Shown: positions 45,349-56,128 of the stretch, piece by piece
How positions within the stretch are numbered: position 1 is the stretch's first letter
Layout of the letters: every line of letters starts with the position of its first letter
Assembly: GCF_001426565.1 (NCBI RefSeq)
Contig: NZ_LMFA01000001.1
Location: 145,289-209,288, forward strand
Reading direction: 5' to 3'
DNA from: Rhizobium sp. Root482
GTDB lineage: Bacteria > Pseudomonadota > Alphaproteobacteria > Rhizobiales > Rhizobiaceae
DNA: 64,000 nt
Translations under genes and position numbers: made by a program
Notes under the pieces: generated by a model
The model's input: the letters and a program-made list of their open reading frames with translations, nothing else
What the model was told of the DNA's origin: nothing
Database searches by the model: none

Positions 45349-46203
45349 TCAGGAAGCCTTCCTGTCATCGTCGTCGCGCACGATCGAGCGCGCACGCTTG
45401 CCCTGGAAATAGGATTTCACCCATTCGTCGTCACAGGCCAGCATGTCTTCGATCGTACCCTCGACGAGAACGCGCTTCTGCCCCAGCACCGCAATCCGGT
45501 CGCAGACCGAAAACAGGCTGTCGAGATCGTGAGTCACCATATACACGGTCAACCCCAGGGTGTCGCGCAGTTTGGCGATCAGGTTGTCGAACTCCGCCGC
45601 GCCGATCGGATCGAGCCCGGAGGTCGGCTCGTCGAGGAAAACCAGATCCGGATCGAGCGCCAGCGCCCGGGCAAGCGCCGCGCGCTTGATCATGCCGCCC
45701 GACAGTTCGGAGGGGAATTTGTCGGCGGCTTCGGGCGCCAGGCCCACCATGTCGATCTTCAGCCGCGCCAGTTCATCCATGAGCTCCTGCGGCAGGTTGA
45801 GATATTCGCGCATCGGCACCTGGATATTTTCCTTGACGGTCAAGGAGGAAAACAGAGCGCCATGCTGGAACAGCACGCCAAGCCGCATGTCGAGTGCCAT
45901 GCGCTCCTCCTCGCTTACCCCGTCGTATTCGACGCCGAGAATCTTGATGGAGCCGGACCGGCGCGGCAAAAGGCGCAGCACGGTGCGCATCAGCACTGAT
46001 TTGCCGGTGCCCGAGGCGCCGACGAAGCCGAGGATTTCGCCGCGATAAATATCGAGATTGAGCTTGTCGAGGACGATGTTGGAACCGAAGCCGACCGTCA
46101 GGTCCTTGACCGACAGGATGATCTCCGTGCCGTTTCCGTCGAGGCCCTGCCCGTCCTGCGATCCTCCGACATCGTTTTCGTTCACCGGCAAACCCTCTTC
46201 CAT
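45349..46203 (-). CDS. MlaF-like ABC transporter ATP-binding protein
   Basis: The 284-residue ATPase has Walker A GASGTGKSVLMRTVL, the MlaF-type signature LSGGMIKRAALARAL and VFLDEPTSGLDP. The N-terminal 25 residues are acidic and a basic C-terminal tail follows the domain. It drives phospholipid movement by the MlaE permease; the overlapping stop/start with that gene supports coupling. Confidence 0.93.
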   Translation of the reverse strand: MEEGLPVNENDVGGSQDGQGLDGNGTEIILSVKDLTVGFGSNIVLDKLNLDIYRGEILGFVGASGTGKSVLMRTVLRLLPRRSGSIKILGVEYDGVSEEERMALDMRLGVLFQHGALFSSLTVKENIQVPMREYLNLPQELMDELARLKIDMVGLAPEAADKFPSELSGGMIKRAALARALALDPDLVFLDEPTSGLDPIGAAEFDNLIAKLRDTLGLTVYMVTHDLDSLFSVCDRIAVLGQKRVLVEGTIEDMLACDDEWVKSYFQGKRARSIVRDDDDRKAS

Positions 46204-47345
46204 CAGAAATCGATCGACGCATAGAAGACGGCAAAAAGACCGTCGACGAGGATAACGACGAAGATCGACTTCACCACCGATTGCGTCACCTGCTTGCCGA
46301 GCGATTCGGCACTTCCGCCGACCTTGAGGCCTTCGACGGCAGCCACCACGCCGATGATCAGCGCCATGAACGGCGCCTTGATCATGCCGGCGAGCACGGA
46401 GGAAAAATCGACAGCCTCCTGCAGGCGCGAAAGAAAGGTGGCAAAGGTGATGCCGGAATAGCTCCAGGTGACCACGGCTGCCCCGGTCAAAGCAGCGAAA
46501 TTGGCGATGATCGTCAGAAGAGGCAGCGCCACCGTCAGCGCCACCAGCCGTGGAAAGACCAGGATACCGATGGGGCTGAGGCCCATGACCTTCAGCGCAT
46601 CGACCTCCTCGCGCATCTTCATCGAGCCGATTTCGGCGGTGATCGCGCTGCCAGACCGGCCGGCGATCATGATCGCCGTCAGGAGAACGCCGATTTCGCG
46701 CAACTGCAGGATGCCGACGAGATCGACGACGAACAGTTCGGCGCCGAAATAGCGCAGCTGAAAAGCTCCTTGCTGGGCAATGATGGCACCGATCAGGAAG
46801 GACATCAGCGTGATGATCGGCACGGCCTGAACGCCCATGCGGTCGATCTGGTTGACGATGGCCGCCGGCGACAGGCCGCTATGGCGCCCCAGCTTCAGCT
46901 GCGCGCCGCGTACCGCCGAACCGAGGATGAACATGGCCGCGATCGTATCTTCCCAGGCCGACACCACGGTTTTGCCGACCGGGGTAAAGAATCGGACGAA
47001 GAGCAAGCGCGATTTCCGGCCGTCTGCCGCCGGCTCCGGCAATGTCTCCGGCAGGGCGCCGAGCAGCTCGACATAACGCGGATTGTCGCTCGTCAGCCTG
47101 GTATCGCCGATCCGCGTCATGAACCGCCGGATGAGCCATGCGCCGGCCGTATCCATCGCGGTGATGGCGCTGAGATCCACCTCGCTTACCCCGCCGCCAC
47201 CGGTGGCAAGGCCCTCCAGCTTGGACGTGACGGTATGGATGGAAACGCTCCGCCAATCGCCGCTGAAGCGATAGATCCGGGCGCCGCCCTCGCCAGCCTC
47301 GTCGAGTTCGACGTCGGTATCGGTTTTCACTTGCGAAGGCGTCAC
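46203..47345 (-). CDS. MlaE-family permease with N-terminal STAS domain
   Basis: The 380-residue product has a STAS-like N-terminal region (about 15-115, with VSEVDLSAITAMDTAGAWLI) and a MlaE permease domain with five to six helices (about 155-375). This includes SMKMREEVDALKVMGLSPIG, the conserved coupling-helix segment. In E. coli the STAS protein MlaB is separate; here it is fused, as is common in alphaproteobacteria. It is the first gene of the MlaEFD-lipoprotein set. Confidence 0.93.
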   Translation of the reverse strand: MTPSQVKTDTDVELDEAGEGGARIYRFSGDWRSVSIHTVTSKLEGLATGGGGVSEVDLSAITAMDTAGAWLIRRFMTRIGDTRLTSDNPRYVELLGALPETLPEPAADGRKSRLLFVRFFTPVGKTVVSAWEDTIAAMFILGSAVRGAQLKLGRHSGLSPAAIVNQIDRMGVQAVPIITLMSFLIGAIIAQQGAFQLRYFGAELFVVDLVGILQLREIGVLLTAIMIAGRSGSAITAEIGSMKMREEVDALKVMGLSPIGILVFPRLVALTVALPLLTIIANFAALTGAAVVTWSYSGITFATFLSRLQEAVDFSSVLAGMIKAPFMALIIGVVAAVEGLKVGGSAESLGKQVTQSVVKSIFVVILVDGLFAVFYASIDF

Positions 47346-47484
47346 GTCTCTTGGATCTTCCGGTGCTGGCTGTATTTGATAAAAGATCAGCGACTCATAG
47401 CTGCTGCGGCATCATCTGTCACCGATTGAAACAGTTCGGCGCCAAACGGTTCGGCGCCGGGATATGAATGCAACAGGAGACTCC

Positions 47485-48468
47485 ATGAAACGCGTATTGC
47501 AAACCGCGGTCGATCATTTCCCGATTGCCGGCAGCTTCACCATCTCCCGCGGCAGCAAGACGACTGCGTCCGTGGTGACCTGCACCGTGACCGACAACGG
47601 CTTTGCCGGGCGCGGCGAATGCGTGCCCTATGGGCGCTATGGCGAAACCATCGACAGCGTGCTTGCCGAGATCGCCGAAATCGCGCCACTCGTTGAAGCC
47701 GGCCTCGACCGTCAGGGCTTGAGGGAAAGGATGAAGGCCGGCGCGGCGCGCAATGCGGTGGATTGCGCGCTCTGGGATCTGGAAGCCAAGCGATCGGGGC
47801 AACCCGCTTTCATCCTTGTCGGCCTCGCCCAGCCGGCGCCGCTGACGACCGCCTATACGATCTCGATGGGCGAACCGGAGGCGATGGCGGCCCAAGCGGC
47901 GCAATATGCCCATCGGGCGCTTCTCAAGGTGAAGGTCGGCAGTGCCGACGATGCCGCGCGTATTCGCGCGGTGCGTGCCGCAGCCCCTGCGGCGGCCATC
48001 ATCCTCGACGCCAACGAGGGCTGGAGCGAGGACAATCTGGCCTATCACTTTTCCGTCTGCACGGATGCCGGCGTGGCGCTGATCGAGCAGCCGCTTCCGG
48101 CTGGCCGCGACGACGCGCTGGCGCGAATCGCACGCCCGGTTCCCGTCTGCGCGGATGAGAGCGTGCACAAGACCGAGGATCTGCCGGCCCTCGTCGGGCT
48201 CTACGACGCCGTCAATATCAAGCTCGACAAGACGGGCGGCCTGACGGAAGCGCTTGTCATGCGCGACGCCGCAAGGGCGCTGAAGCTGAAGATCATGGTC
48301 GGTTGCATGGTCGGCACCTCGCTCGGCATGGCACCGGCGGTGCTCGTCGCCCAGGGCGCCGAGTTCGTGGACCTCGACGGACCTCTCCTGCTTGCCCGCG
48401 ACAGGGACCCAGGCCTGCGCTACGAGGCTTCGCTGGTCTTCCCGCCATCCGCGGCCCTCTGGGGCTGA
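47485..48468 (+). CDS. dgcA: Enolase-superfamily dipeptide epimerase / N-acetyl-glutamate racemase-like (DgcA type)
   Basis: The 327-residue enolase-superfamily protein has the catalytic LLKVKVG (K-x-K) on strand 2 and metal-ligand strands LDANEGW, IEQPLP and CADESVHK. KLDKTGG supplies the second catalytic lysine. Family members epimerise L-Ala-D/L-Glu, and a rhizobial subgroup racemises N-acetyl-glutamate (DgcA). Choice between these is not certain. The ATG at 47485 has AGGAG five bases upstream. The 3' end overlaps the convergent MFS gene by 49 bases. Confidence 0.85.
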   Translation: MKRVLQTAVDHFPIAGSFTISRGSKTTASVVTCTVTDNGFAGRGECVPYGRYGETIDSVLAEIAEIAPLVEAGLDRQGLRERMKAGAARNAVDCALWDLEAKRSGQPAFILVGLAQPAPLTTAYTISMGEPEAMAAQAAQYAHRALLKVKVGSADDAARIRAVRAAAPAAAIILDANEGWSEDNLAYHFSVCTDAGVALIEQPLPAGRDDALARIARPVPVCADESVHKTEDLPALVGLYDAVNIKLDKTGGLTEALVMRDAARALKLKIMVGCMVGTSLGMAPAVLVAQGAEFVDLDGPLLLARDRDPGLRYEASLVFPPSAALWG

Positions 48469-49640
48469 AGATACCAGGCGGCAAAGGTGGAGAGGCAGCC
48501 GATCAATGCCACCACCGACATCGCATAGAAGCCATCGACGCCGAACCAGGTGAAGAAATATCCGGATGCGAAGGTAAAGATCGCCGAAAACACGCCGGTA
48601 TAGAAGAAGTACAGCCCCTGCGCCGAGGCTTCCTGCTCCTCCGGCACGCGGCGCACCAGGCTGTTCTGCATGCCGGTATGCATGATCGCATAGGTGAAGG
48701 CGTGGAAGCACTGGAGCACGAAATAGCCCCAGAAGCCGAGATCCATCGGAAAGATGATCCAGCGAAAGACCGCGAGGATGCAGCCCGAAAAGATCATCGT
48801 CCACAGGCTGAAACGGCGAATGATCATCTTGGCGCAGGTAAACATCAGAACCTCCGCCGCCACGCCGGCACTCCAGAGAAGGCCGATCTGCGTGCCGGAA
48901 AAGCCGATCTGCTGCCAGTAGATGGCCGAGAAGGCAAATAGCATCGCATGGCTGGCATTGATCAGCGTAACCCCGATCAGGAGCAGTTGCAGGTCGAGCT
49001 TGCGAAGCGCCTTCGGCGGCGGTTCGGTCAGCGTCGTCAGGGTCGAGGGACGCCTCGGGCGGCCGACGCGGGGCGCGATGAAGGTCAGGAGGATCATCAG
49101 CGTAAAGCCGCCCACCATGGCCGGCAGGACCATTCCACCGCCATAGAGGCCGATCATCGCGCCGCCGAACATGGTCGCGACGATGAAGGCGACGGAACCC
49201 CAGACGCGCATGCGCGCATAATCGAAACCCCAGCGCCGCACCCCGGTAAGCGCGATCGCCTCGACGATCGGCACATAGGGCGAATAGACCCCGCCCTGCA
49301 GCGCATAGACGACCAGCACGAACCAGAAACTGTGGGATACGAATAGGGCAAGCCCGGTCAGCAGCGACAGCACCGCCGACCAGATCAGCACCTCGGCGCG
49401 CTCGCCGATCCGGTCGGCCAGGAGCCCGGCCAGCGGCGCCGTGATCACACGTACGAACATGGGGACCGCAAGGATGATGCCGATCTCGAAATCGCTGAGC
49501 GACAGCGTGCTTAGCCAGACCGGAAAATAGGGCATGGCAAAGCCGTTGACGACGAGCGGCGCGCAGAAGAGCAAGGCGATGCGCGGCACGAAATAGGCCG
49601 GCGCATCCTCGTGATGAGGAGGCTGTGACGAGGGAATCAT
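48420..49640 (-). CDS. MFS transporter (HcaT/PPP-type family)
   Basis: The 406-residue carrier has 12 helices, LADRIGERAEVLIW in loop 2-3 and the VNGFAMPYFPVWL first helix typical of the 3-phenylpropionate permease/nucleoside-proton-symporter-like group. The start at 49640 (MIPSSQPPHHED) is chosen because upstream in-frame sequence is low complexity. Substrate is unknown; it may export a phenolic or sugar compound. Confidence 0.86.
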   Translation of the reverse strand: MIPSSQPPHHEDAPAYFVPRIALLFCAPLVVNGFAMPYFPVWLSTLSLSDFEIGIILAVPMFVRVITAPLAGLLADRIGERAEVLIWSAVLSLLTGLALFVSHSFWFVLVVYALQGGVYSPYVPIVEAIALTGVRRWGFDYARMRVWGSVAFIVATMFGGAMIGLYGGGMVLPAMVGGFTLMILLTFIAPRVGRPRRPSTLTTLTEPPPKALRKLDLQLLLIGVTLINASHAMLFAFSAIYWQQIGFSGTQIGLLWSAGVAAEVLMFTCAKMIIRRFSLWTMIFSGCILAVFRWIIFPMDLGFWGYFVLQCFHAFTYAIMHTGMQNSLVRRVPEEQEASAQGLYFFYTGVFSAIFTFASGYFFTWFGVDGFYAMSVVALIGCLSTFAAWYLQPQRAADGGKTSEAS

Positions 49641-49716
49641 GGAACGACCTGATGAATGCGTCCATGCTCTATCATGCCGCGCGAGAGCCGCGCCATAGCC
49701 AGATTTTCGTAGACGG

Positions 49717-50556
49717 TCAGGCGGCTTCCTGCGAAAAGGCCCGACCGGAAAGCGCCGGGGTTTCGGACCCGGTTTCGCGGGCAGCAACACCCCGGCCCTG
49801 CGGCCGCCAGGTGATCAGTTCCATCGTCCCGTCATAATGTTCGGCCACCGCCGTGCAGCTTTCCACCCAGTCGCCGGTATTGATGTAGCGGATGCCGCCG
49901 ATATCCTCGATCACCGCATGGTGGATATGGCCGCAGATGACGCCGTCGGCGTTTTCCCGCCGCGCCTCCTCGACAACCACGCGCTGGAACTCGCCGATGA
50001 AATTGACCGCGTGCTTGACCTGCAGCTTCGCCCAGGCCGAAAACGACCAGTAGGGCAGCCCGAGACGCCGGCGCACGGCCGAGAGCACGATATTGATGGC
50101 GATCGCCACATCATAGGCCCAGTCGCCGAGATGGGCGATGAGCCGTGCATTGCGCACCACCACGTCGAATTCATCGCCATGCAGGACCAGATATTTCCGG
50201 CCATCGGCGCCCTCGTGCATATGGCGTCCAGCCACCTCGATGCCGCCGAAATGCAGGCCGGGAAAATCGCGCATGAACTCGTCGTGGTTGCCCGGTATGT
50301 AGATGATCCGGGTGCCCTTGCGCGCCTTGCGCAACAGCTTCTGGACGACATCGTTGCAGGCCTGCGGCCAGTACCAGCTGCGCTTCAGCCGCCAGCCATC
50401 GATGATGTCGCCGACCAGGATGATGGTTTCGGCCTCGGTCGAGCGCAGGAAGTCGATGAGATAATCGGTCCTTGCGGCTTTAGACCCCAGATGGACATCG
50501 GAGATGAACAGGGTTCGGAAACGGCGGGCGGAGGGATCGTGCTCTTTCTCGGTCAT
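49717..50556 (-). CDS. Calcineurin-like metallophosphoesterase (LpxH-related)
   Basis: The 279-residue product has the full two-metal phosphoesterase motif set: D20-V-H22, G-D50, G-N90-H91-D92, HGDEFD and CGHIHHA. The segment WRLKRSWYWP after the second motif is typical of the LpxH-like subgroup annotated as UDP-2,3-diacylglucosamine hydrolase. Rhizobia usually carry LpxI for that step, so the true substrate is open. The start at 50556 is preferred over an in-frame ATG at 50619. It is divergent from the malic enzyme gene. Confidence 0.85.
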   Translation of the reverse strand: MTEKEHDPSARRFRTLFISDVHLGSKAARTDYLIDFLRSTEAETIILVGDIIDGWRLKRSWYWPQACNDVVQKLLRKARKGTRIIYIPGNHDEFMRDFPGLHFGGIEVAGRHMHEGADGRKYLVLHGDEFDVVVRNARLIAHLGDWAYDVAIAINIVLSAVRRRLGLPYWSFSAWAKLQVKHAVNFIGEFQRVVVEEARRENADGVICGHIHHAVIEDIGGIRYINTGDWVESCTAVAEHYDGTMELITWRPQGRGVAARETGSETPALSGRAFSQEAA

Positions 50557-50750
50557 GCTGCCTCTTCGGATGAACGGCGTTTCTCCGCGTTCAAGATCAG
50601 ACTCCTGTTTCAGGAACATGACAGGCAGCCAACAGGCCGCACCGGCAAAACAGCTGTTCGGGAAATCGAGGGGTAAATGCCCGGTTCGAAACTGTACGGC
50701 GCTCGCGTTTCATGCAAGAAGACCCAAGACGACAGACAGAGGATTTGATC

Positions 50751-53063
50751 ATGAGCACCGGCGACAAGGCCAAGACCCCAGCGGTTCCCACAAGCGGCGA
50801 CCTCGATGAGCAGGCATTGTTCTTCCACCGCTATCCGCGCCCCGGCAAGCTCGAGATCCAGCCCACCAAGCCGCTCGGCAACCAGCGCGACCTGGCGCTC
50901 GCCTATTCGCCGGGCGTCGCCGCTCCCTGCCTTGCCATCCGCGACGATCCGGCGACCGCTGCCGACTACACCGCGCGCGCCAATCTCGTTGCCGTCATCT
51001 CCAACGGCTCGGCGGTGCTCGGGCTCGGAAATATCGGCCCGCTCGCCTCCAAGCCGGTGATGGAAGGCAAGGCCGTCCTGTTCAAGAAATTCGCCGGCAT
51101 CGACGTGTTCGACATCGAGATCGATGCGGACGGGATCGATCGGATGGTCGATGTCGTCTCGGCGCTGGAGCCCACCTTCGGCGGCATCAATCTCGAGGAC
51201 ATCAAGGCGCCGGAATGTTTCGTGGTGGAACGGCGGCTGCGCGAGACCATGGACATCCCGGTCTTCCACGACGACCAGCATGGCACCGCGATCATCGTGG
51301 CGGCGGCGATCCTCAACGGGCTCGAACTGGCCGGCAAGGATATCGCCACGGCCAAGATCGTCGCTTCGGGCGCCGGTGCGGCAGCCCTTGCCTGCCTCAA
51401 TCTTCTGGTCACTCTCGGCGCAAAACGCGAAAATATCTGGGTCCACGATCTCGAAGGCCTGGTCTATGAAGGCCGCGAAGTGCTGATGGACGAGTGGAAA
51501 TCCGTCTACGCGCAGCCGAGCGACAATCGCGTGCTGGCCGACAGCATCGCCGGCGCCGACGTCTTCCTCGGTCTTTCGGCCGCCGGCGTGTTGAAGCCGG
51601 AACTTTTGGTGCAGATGGCCGAAAAGCCGCTGATCATGGCCCTTGCCAATCCCAATCCGGAAATCATGCCGGAGATCGCCCGTGCCGCTCGCCCGGATGC
51701 GATGATCTGCACCGGTCGCTCGGACTTTCCCAACCAGGTCAACAACGTCCTCTGTTTTCCCTATATCTTCCGTGGCGCCCTCGATTGCGGCGCCCGTACG
51801 ATCAATGAGGAAATGAAGATGGCCGCCGTGCGCGCCATTGCCGGCCTTGCCCGCGAGGAGCCGTCCGATGTCGCCGCCCGCGCCTATTCGGGCGAGACGC
51901 CCGTCTTCGGGCCCGATTACCTGATCCCCTCGCCCTTCGACCAGCGACTGATCCTGCGCATCGCACCGGCCGTTGCGAAAGCGGCCGCCGAAAGCGGCGT
52001 CGCCAGCCGGCCGATTGTCGATTTTGACGCCTATCTAGATCAGTTGAACCGCTTCGTCTTCCGCTCCGGCTTCATCATGAAGCCGATTTTCGTCGCGGCC
52101 AAGAATGCCCAGAAGAACCGCGTGATCTTTGCCGAGGGCGAGGATGAGCGCGTGCTGCGCGCCGCCCAGGTGCTGCTCGAGGAGGGCACGGCGCGCCCGA
52201 TCCTCATCGGCCGTCCGCAGATCATCGAGACAAGATTGAAGCGATACGGGCTGCGCATCCGCCCCGATGTCGATTTCCAGGTCGTCAACCCGGAAGGCGA
52301 CCCGCGCTTTCGCGACTATGTCGATGAATATTTCTCGCTGGTCGGTCGCCTCGGCGTCATTCCGGAAGCAGCCCGCACGATCGTGCGGACCAACCAGTCC
52401 GTCATCGGCGCGCTCGCCGTCCGGCGCGGCGAAGCCGATGCACTGATCTGCGGCGTCGAAGGACGCTATAGCAGCCATCTGCGCGCCGTCTCGCAGATCA
52501 TCGGCAAGCGCGAGGGCGTTCTCGACTTCTCGGCGCTGAGCCTGCTGATTTCCCATACCGGTGCCACCTTCCTCACCGACACCTATGTGACCTTCGATCC
52601 GACGGCCGAGGAAATCGCCCAGAAGACGGTGATGGCCGCACAGGAAATCCGCCGCTTCGGCATGACGCCGCGCGCTGCTCTCGTCTCCCATTCGAATTTC
52701 GGCTCGCGCGATTCGGAAAGCGCCTTCAAGATGCGGCGGGCCATGCAACTGGTTCGCGAACTGGAGCCCGATCTGGAGGCGGACGGCGAAATGCACGGCG
52801 ATTCCGCCATTTCGGAAATCCTGCGCAGGCGCGTCATGCCCGACAGCACGCTGACCGGCGAGGCCAATCTCCTGGTCTTCCCCAACCTCGATGCAGCCAA
52901 CATCACCCTCGGCGTCGTCAAGACCATGACCGACAGCCTGCATGTGGGGCCGATCCTGCTCGGAACCGCCCTGCCCGCCCACATCCTGTCGCCATCGGTC
53001 ACTTCGCGCGGAGTGGTCAACATGGCCGCGCTCGCGGTGGTGGAAGCCTCCCATCCGGCATAG
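50751..53063 (+). CDS. dme: Malic enzyme with C-terminal phosphotransacetylase-like domain
   Basis: The 770-residue enzyme decarboxylates malate to pyruvate. The N-terminal malic domains (about 1-430) show [30 protein letters not shown] and the dinucleotide loop [16 protein letters not shown]. The rest (about 440-765) is a PTA-like domain that regulates through acetyl-CoA rather than catalysing. Length and sequence resemble the NAD-type Dme of Sinorhizobium (770 residues as I recall), which is needed for symbiotic nitrogen fixation there. NAD versus NADP use cannot be proven here. The ATG at 50751 has GAGGA upstream. Confidence 0.94.
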   Translation: MSTGDKAKTPAVPTSGDLDEQALFFHRYPRPGKLEIQPTKPLGNQRDLALAYSPGVAAPCLAIRDDPATAADYTARANLVAVISNGSAVLGLGNIGPLASKPVMEGKAVLFKKFAGIDVFDIEIDADGIDRMVDVVSALEPTFGGINLEDIKAPECFVVERRLRETMDIPVFHDDQHGTAIIVAAAILNGLELAGKDIATAKIVASGAGAAALACLNLLVTLGAKRENIWVHDLEGLVYEGREVLMDEWKSVYAQPSDNRVLADSIAGADVFLGLSAAGVLKPELLVQMAEKPLIMALANPNPEIMPEIARAARPDAMICTGRSDFPNQVNNVLCFPYIFRGALDCGARTINEEMKMAAVRAIAGLAREEPSDVAARAYSGETPVFGPDYLIPSPFDQRLILRIAPAVAKAAAESGVASRPIVDFDAYLDQLNRFVFRSGFIMKPIFVAAKNAQKNRVIFAEGEDERVLRAAQVLLEEGTARPILIGRPQIIETRLKRYGLRIRPDVDFQVVNPEGDPRFRDYVDEYFSLVGRLGVIPEAARTIVRTNQSVIGALAVRRGEADALICGVEGRYSSHLRAVSQIIGKREGVLDFSALSLLISHTGATFLTDTYVTFDPTAEEIAQKTVMAAQEIRRFGMTPRAALVSHSNFGSRDSESAFKMRRAMQLVRELEPDLEADGEMHGDSAISEILRRRVMPDSTLTGEANLLVFPNLDAANITLGVVKTMTDSLHVGPILLGTALPAHILSPSVTSRGVVNMAALAVVEASHPA

Positions 53064-53225
53064 GCCGCGCCAAGCCGGAGCCGACCGGGGCCGGCGGCGT
53101 TAACGCTTTTCAAACGGACCGCGTTGCGCCGCCGCCGAATAGGATTATGATGGCGGCAGGTCCAGCGTGCGGCGGAATTCCGCCGCGTCCGGTTTCGCAC
53201 CGGCATGCCCAGGCGAGAGAAATAC

Positions 53226-54308
53226 GTGACGTTCCGATTGCTTCCCTTCGCGGCACTTCTGGCGCCGCTCCTTCTGGCCATGACGGCCACGGCCGATGCC
53301 TCGACCGTCTGCGAACGCCTGAATGCGCGCCTTTCGAACCTGCCGCGGATCGTCACCTCCAATGTCAATCTGCGTGAGTATACCGGCGCCATTTCGCGCC
53401 AGAACCTCGACCTGCGCAGGGCGCGCAGCGACCGGCGCCGAATGGGCTGCAGTTCCGGCAGCGTCCTTGTCGTCGGTGGCCCCAACCAGGACGCCTGCGA
53501 TGGATTGAACGCGGTCATAGCCCGGATGGAGATCGACCTCGAAACCCTGAAAGCCAGGCGCCAGTCTGTGGTCCTGGGCGGCGACGGCGAGATTATCCGG
53601 CGGCGCATCGTGGCGGCGCTCGAGATCAACCGCTGCGCGGAGGAGCAGGACGCATTGCTGAGAGCGGCGGCACAGGAGCCCGAAACCCACCGCAATATCC
53701 TCTCCGACCTACCGCCGATCGGCGAAGATGATCCGGAATTTCGCGACAGTGACGATTTCCCCGACTTCGCCATGCACGGCATCGGCTATGACGGCAGCCT
53801 GCGCACCATGTGCGTGCGCACCTGCGACGGTGCCTTCTTCCCGATTTCATCCAATGCGACGCCGGCCGATTTCCAGCGTGACGCGCAAACCTGCGAGCAA
53901 CGTTGCCCGGGCGCGCAAACGGCGCTTTATTTCCATGCTCTGGAAACCGAAGAAACCGACCAGATGATCTCGGCGGCCAGCGGCGAACCCTATCTCGACC
54001 TGCCGACCGCCTTTGCCTACAAGACCCGCGACCTCAGCCAGCCCGGGCAATGCGGCTGTTCGCCGGTCGGCCGTTCGGCAGGCAACCAGACGACCCCCGA
54101 CGAGGGCAGCGGCATTCTCGAGATCATCACCGCCAAGCCGGAAAAGACCGTACCCGCTGCTGACGCCGTCATTGCCGAACGTCCCTACGACCCGCAAAAC
54201 AGCAAGATACGCCTCGTCGGCCCAAGTTTCCTGCCGTCGCACGAAAGCGCGATCGACCTTCGCCATCCGACGGGACCGGGATACCAGCAACAGCAGCAAA
54301 CCAATTGA
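53226..54308 (+). CDS. DUF2865-domain secreted protein
   Basis: The 360-residue product has a signal peptide when started at the GTG (53226; MTFRLLPFAALLAPLLLAMT, cleavage near ADA-STV). An ATG at 53205 is seven residues upstream. The DUF2865 signature LRTMCVRTCDGAFFPIS is near residue 198, and many Cys pairs (CEQRCPG, CGCSPVG) suggest disulfides. The C-terminus is disordered and ends in a Gln-rich run. Its stop abuts the convergent bluB stop. The role is unknown, likely periplasmic. Confidence 0.85.
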   Translation: MTFRLLPFAALLAPLLLAMTATADASTVCERLNARLSNLPRIVTSNVNLREYTGAISRQNLDLRRARSDRRRMGCSSGSVLVVGGPNQDACDGLNAVIARMEIDLETLKARRQSVVLGGDGEIIRRRIVAALEINRCAEEQDALLRAAAQEPETHRNILSDLPPIGEDDPEFRDSDDFPDFAMHGIGYDGSLRTMCVRTCDGAFFPISSNATPADFQRDAQTCEQRCPGAQTALYFHALETEETDQMISAASGEPYLDLPTAFAYKTRDLSQPGQCGCSPVGRSAGNQTTPDEGSGILEIITAKPEKTVPAADAVIAERPYDPQNSKIRLVGPSFLPSHESAIDLRHPTGPGYQQQQQTN

Positions 54309-55013
<705 letters not shown>

Positions 55014-55065
55014 TTAATCCCCAACAATGCGAAACCTCCCCGCCGTCCGCGCGGGGCTGGTCTAT

Positions 55066-55250
55066 CCTGTCAGGCCGGTCTTCTGACTGCGGATCAGCCG
55101 ATCTTGCTGCCTTCCCGGATCACATGAAGATCCAGTGGCAAAATCTTGATAAACCTCAAGATTTCAGTGCAAGACCGTCCCCGTCACAGCGGTGGGCACG
55201 TTCCGGATTTTCACCGGATTCCCGATTCTCCCGCTCGCGCGGGCACCTGA
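55066..55250 (-). promoter_or_regulatory. Cobalamin riboswitch upstream of bluB
   Basis: On the minus strand the element has the conserved order GGTGCCC, GGGAATCCGGTG, CCGCTGTGACGGGGACGG, the GCCACTG core and the B12 box AGTCAGAAGACCGGCC with TGACAGG. A variable AAATCTTGA/TCAAGATTT arm sits between. After it, CCCCGC/GCGGGG (55038-55056) can form a hairpin just before the ribosome site, with no T-run, suggesting translational rather than terminator control of bluB. Confidence 0.92.
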
Positions 55251-55306
55251 ACGAAGCGATATGGCCATAAAGTGCTACCGAACGCAATGCGCGGCCCGGG
55301 ACGCAT

Positions 55307-56128
55307 TCAAAGGGCGGCGACGGGATGTGGCGAGCCGTCATAGGCGCCCCAGACCGCCTGGTCGAAACAGATCATCGATCCCGTCATCAGGCCCGATTCC
55401 GCCGACGACAGATAGGCGCAGGCGCGCGCCACTTCGGCCGGATCGACCAACCGCCCGAAGGGTTGTCCAGCCGCCGCCTTTTCCAGCCAGTCGTCCGGCG
55501 CCCCGTGGAATTCGCGCTGGATGCGGTCCTCGCCTTCCGATGCCATCCAGCCGATATTGAGACCGTTGACGCGGATGCGATTGCGCAGCACCGCATAGGC
55601 GGTGTTTTTGGTCAAGGTATCCAGCGCGCCCTTGGAGGCGCAATAGGCCGAGAGGAACGGCTGGCCGGCCATGGCCGACATCGAGCCGATATTGACGATG
55701 GTACCTTCGGTCTTTTCCCGGCGCATGATCCCGATCACCTCCTGCATCAGGAAGAACGGCGCCCGCACATTGATGGCAAACATCCGATCGAACAGTTCCG
55801 GGCTTGTGTCGAGGATCGTGCCGCGATCGGTGATCGCCGCCGCATTGACCAGCGCATCGACCCGGCCGAAGGCCGCGTCGCAGGCCGTCACTACCTTGCG
55901 ACCCTCTTCCACGTTTTCGAGATCGGCCTCCACATAGACGACCCTTGCCCCCGTCGCCGCTTCGATTTCGGCGGCCTTCGCCTCGCCCTTCGAAGCATTG
56001 CGACCGCAGATGACGATACCGGCGGCGCCACGCTCGCCAAACAGCCGGGCAATCGCCGCTCCCAAGCCTTGGGTGCCTCCGGTGACGATGGCGATCTTGC
56101 CGTCGAGCCGGCTGGTTTCGGTGTTCAT
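55307..56128 (-). CDS. Short-chain dehydrogenase/reductase (SDR)
   Basis: The 273-residue enzyme has the classical cofactor motif TGGTQGLGAAIA (residues about 16-27), the structural NAAA strand and the catalytic Ser/Tyr/Lys set (NIGSMSAMAG, then YCASK). A long insertion containing GAPDDWLEKAA lies near the substrate loop. It acts on an alcohol or sugar; the substrate is unknown. It lies downstream of the bluB riboswitch on the same strand but ends upstream of it, so it is a separate unit. Confidence 0.88.
   Translation of the reverse strand: MNTETSRLDGKIAIVTGGTQGLGAAIARLFGERGAAGIVICGRNASKGEAKAAEIEAATGARVVYVEADLENVEEGRKVVTACDAAFGRVDALVNAAAITDRGTILDTSPELFDRMFAINVRAPFFLMQEVIGIMRREKTEGTIVNIGSMSAMAGQPFLSAYCASKGALDTLTKNTAYAVLRNRIRVNGLNIGWMASEGEDRIQREFHGAPDDWLEKAAAGQPFGRLVDPAEVARACAYLSSAESGLMTGSMICFDQAVWGAYDGSPHPVAAL

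Noticed and set aside
47419-49665. 748-codon minus-strand frame covering dgcA and the MFS region
   Set aside because: It crosses from antisense of dgcA into the wrong frame of the MFS gene; no motif.
53205-53225. ATG start for the DUF2865 protein at 53205
   Set aside because: It places a charged PRREKY stretch before the signal peptide and lacks a good ribosome site; GTG at 53226 fits better, though not decisive.
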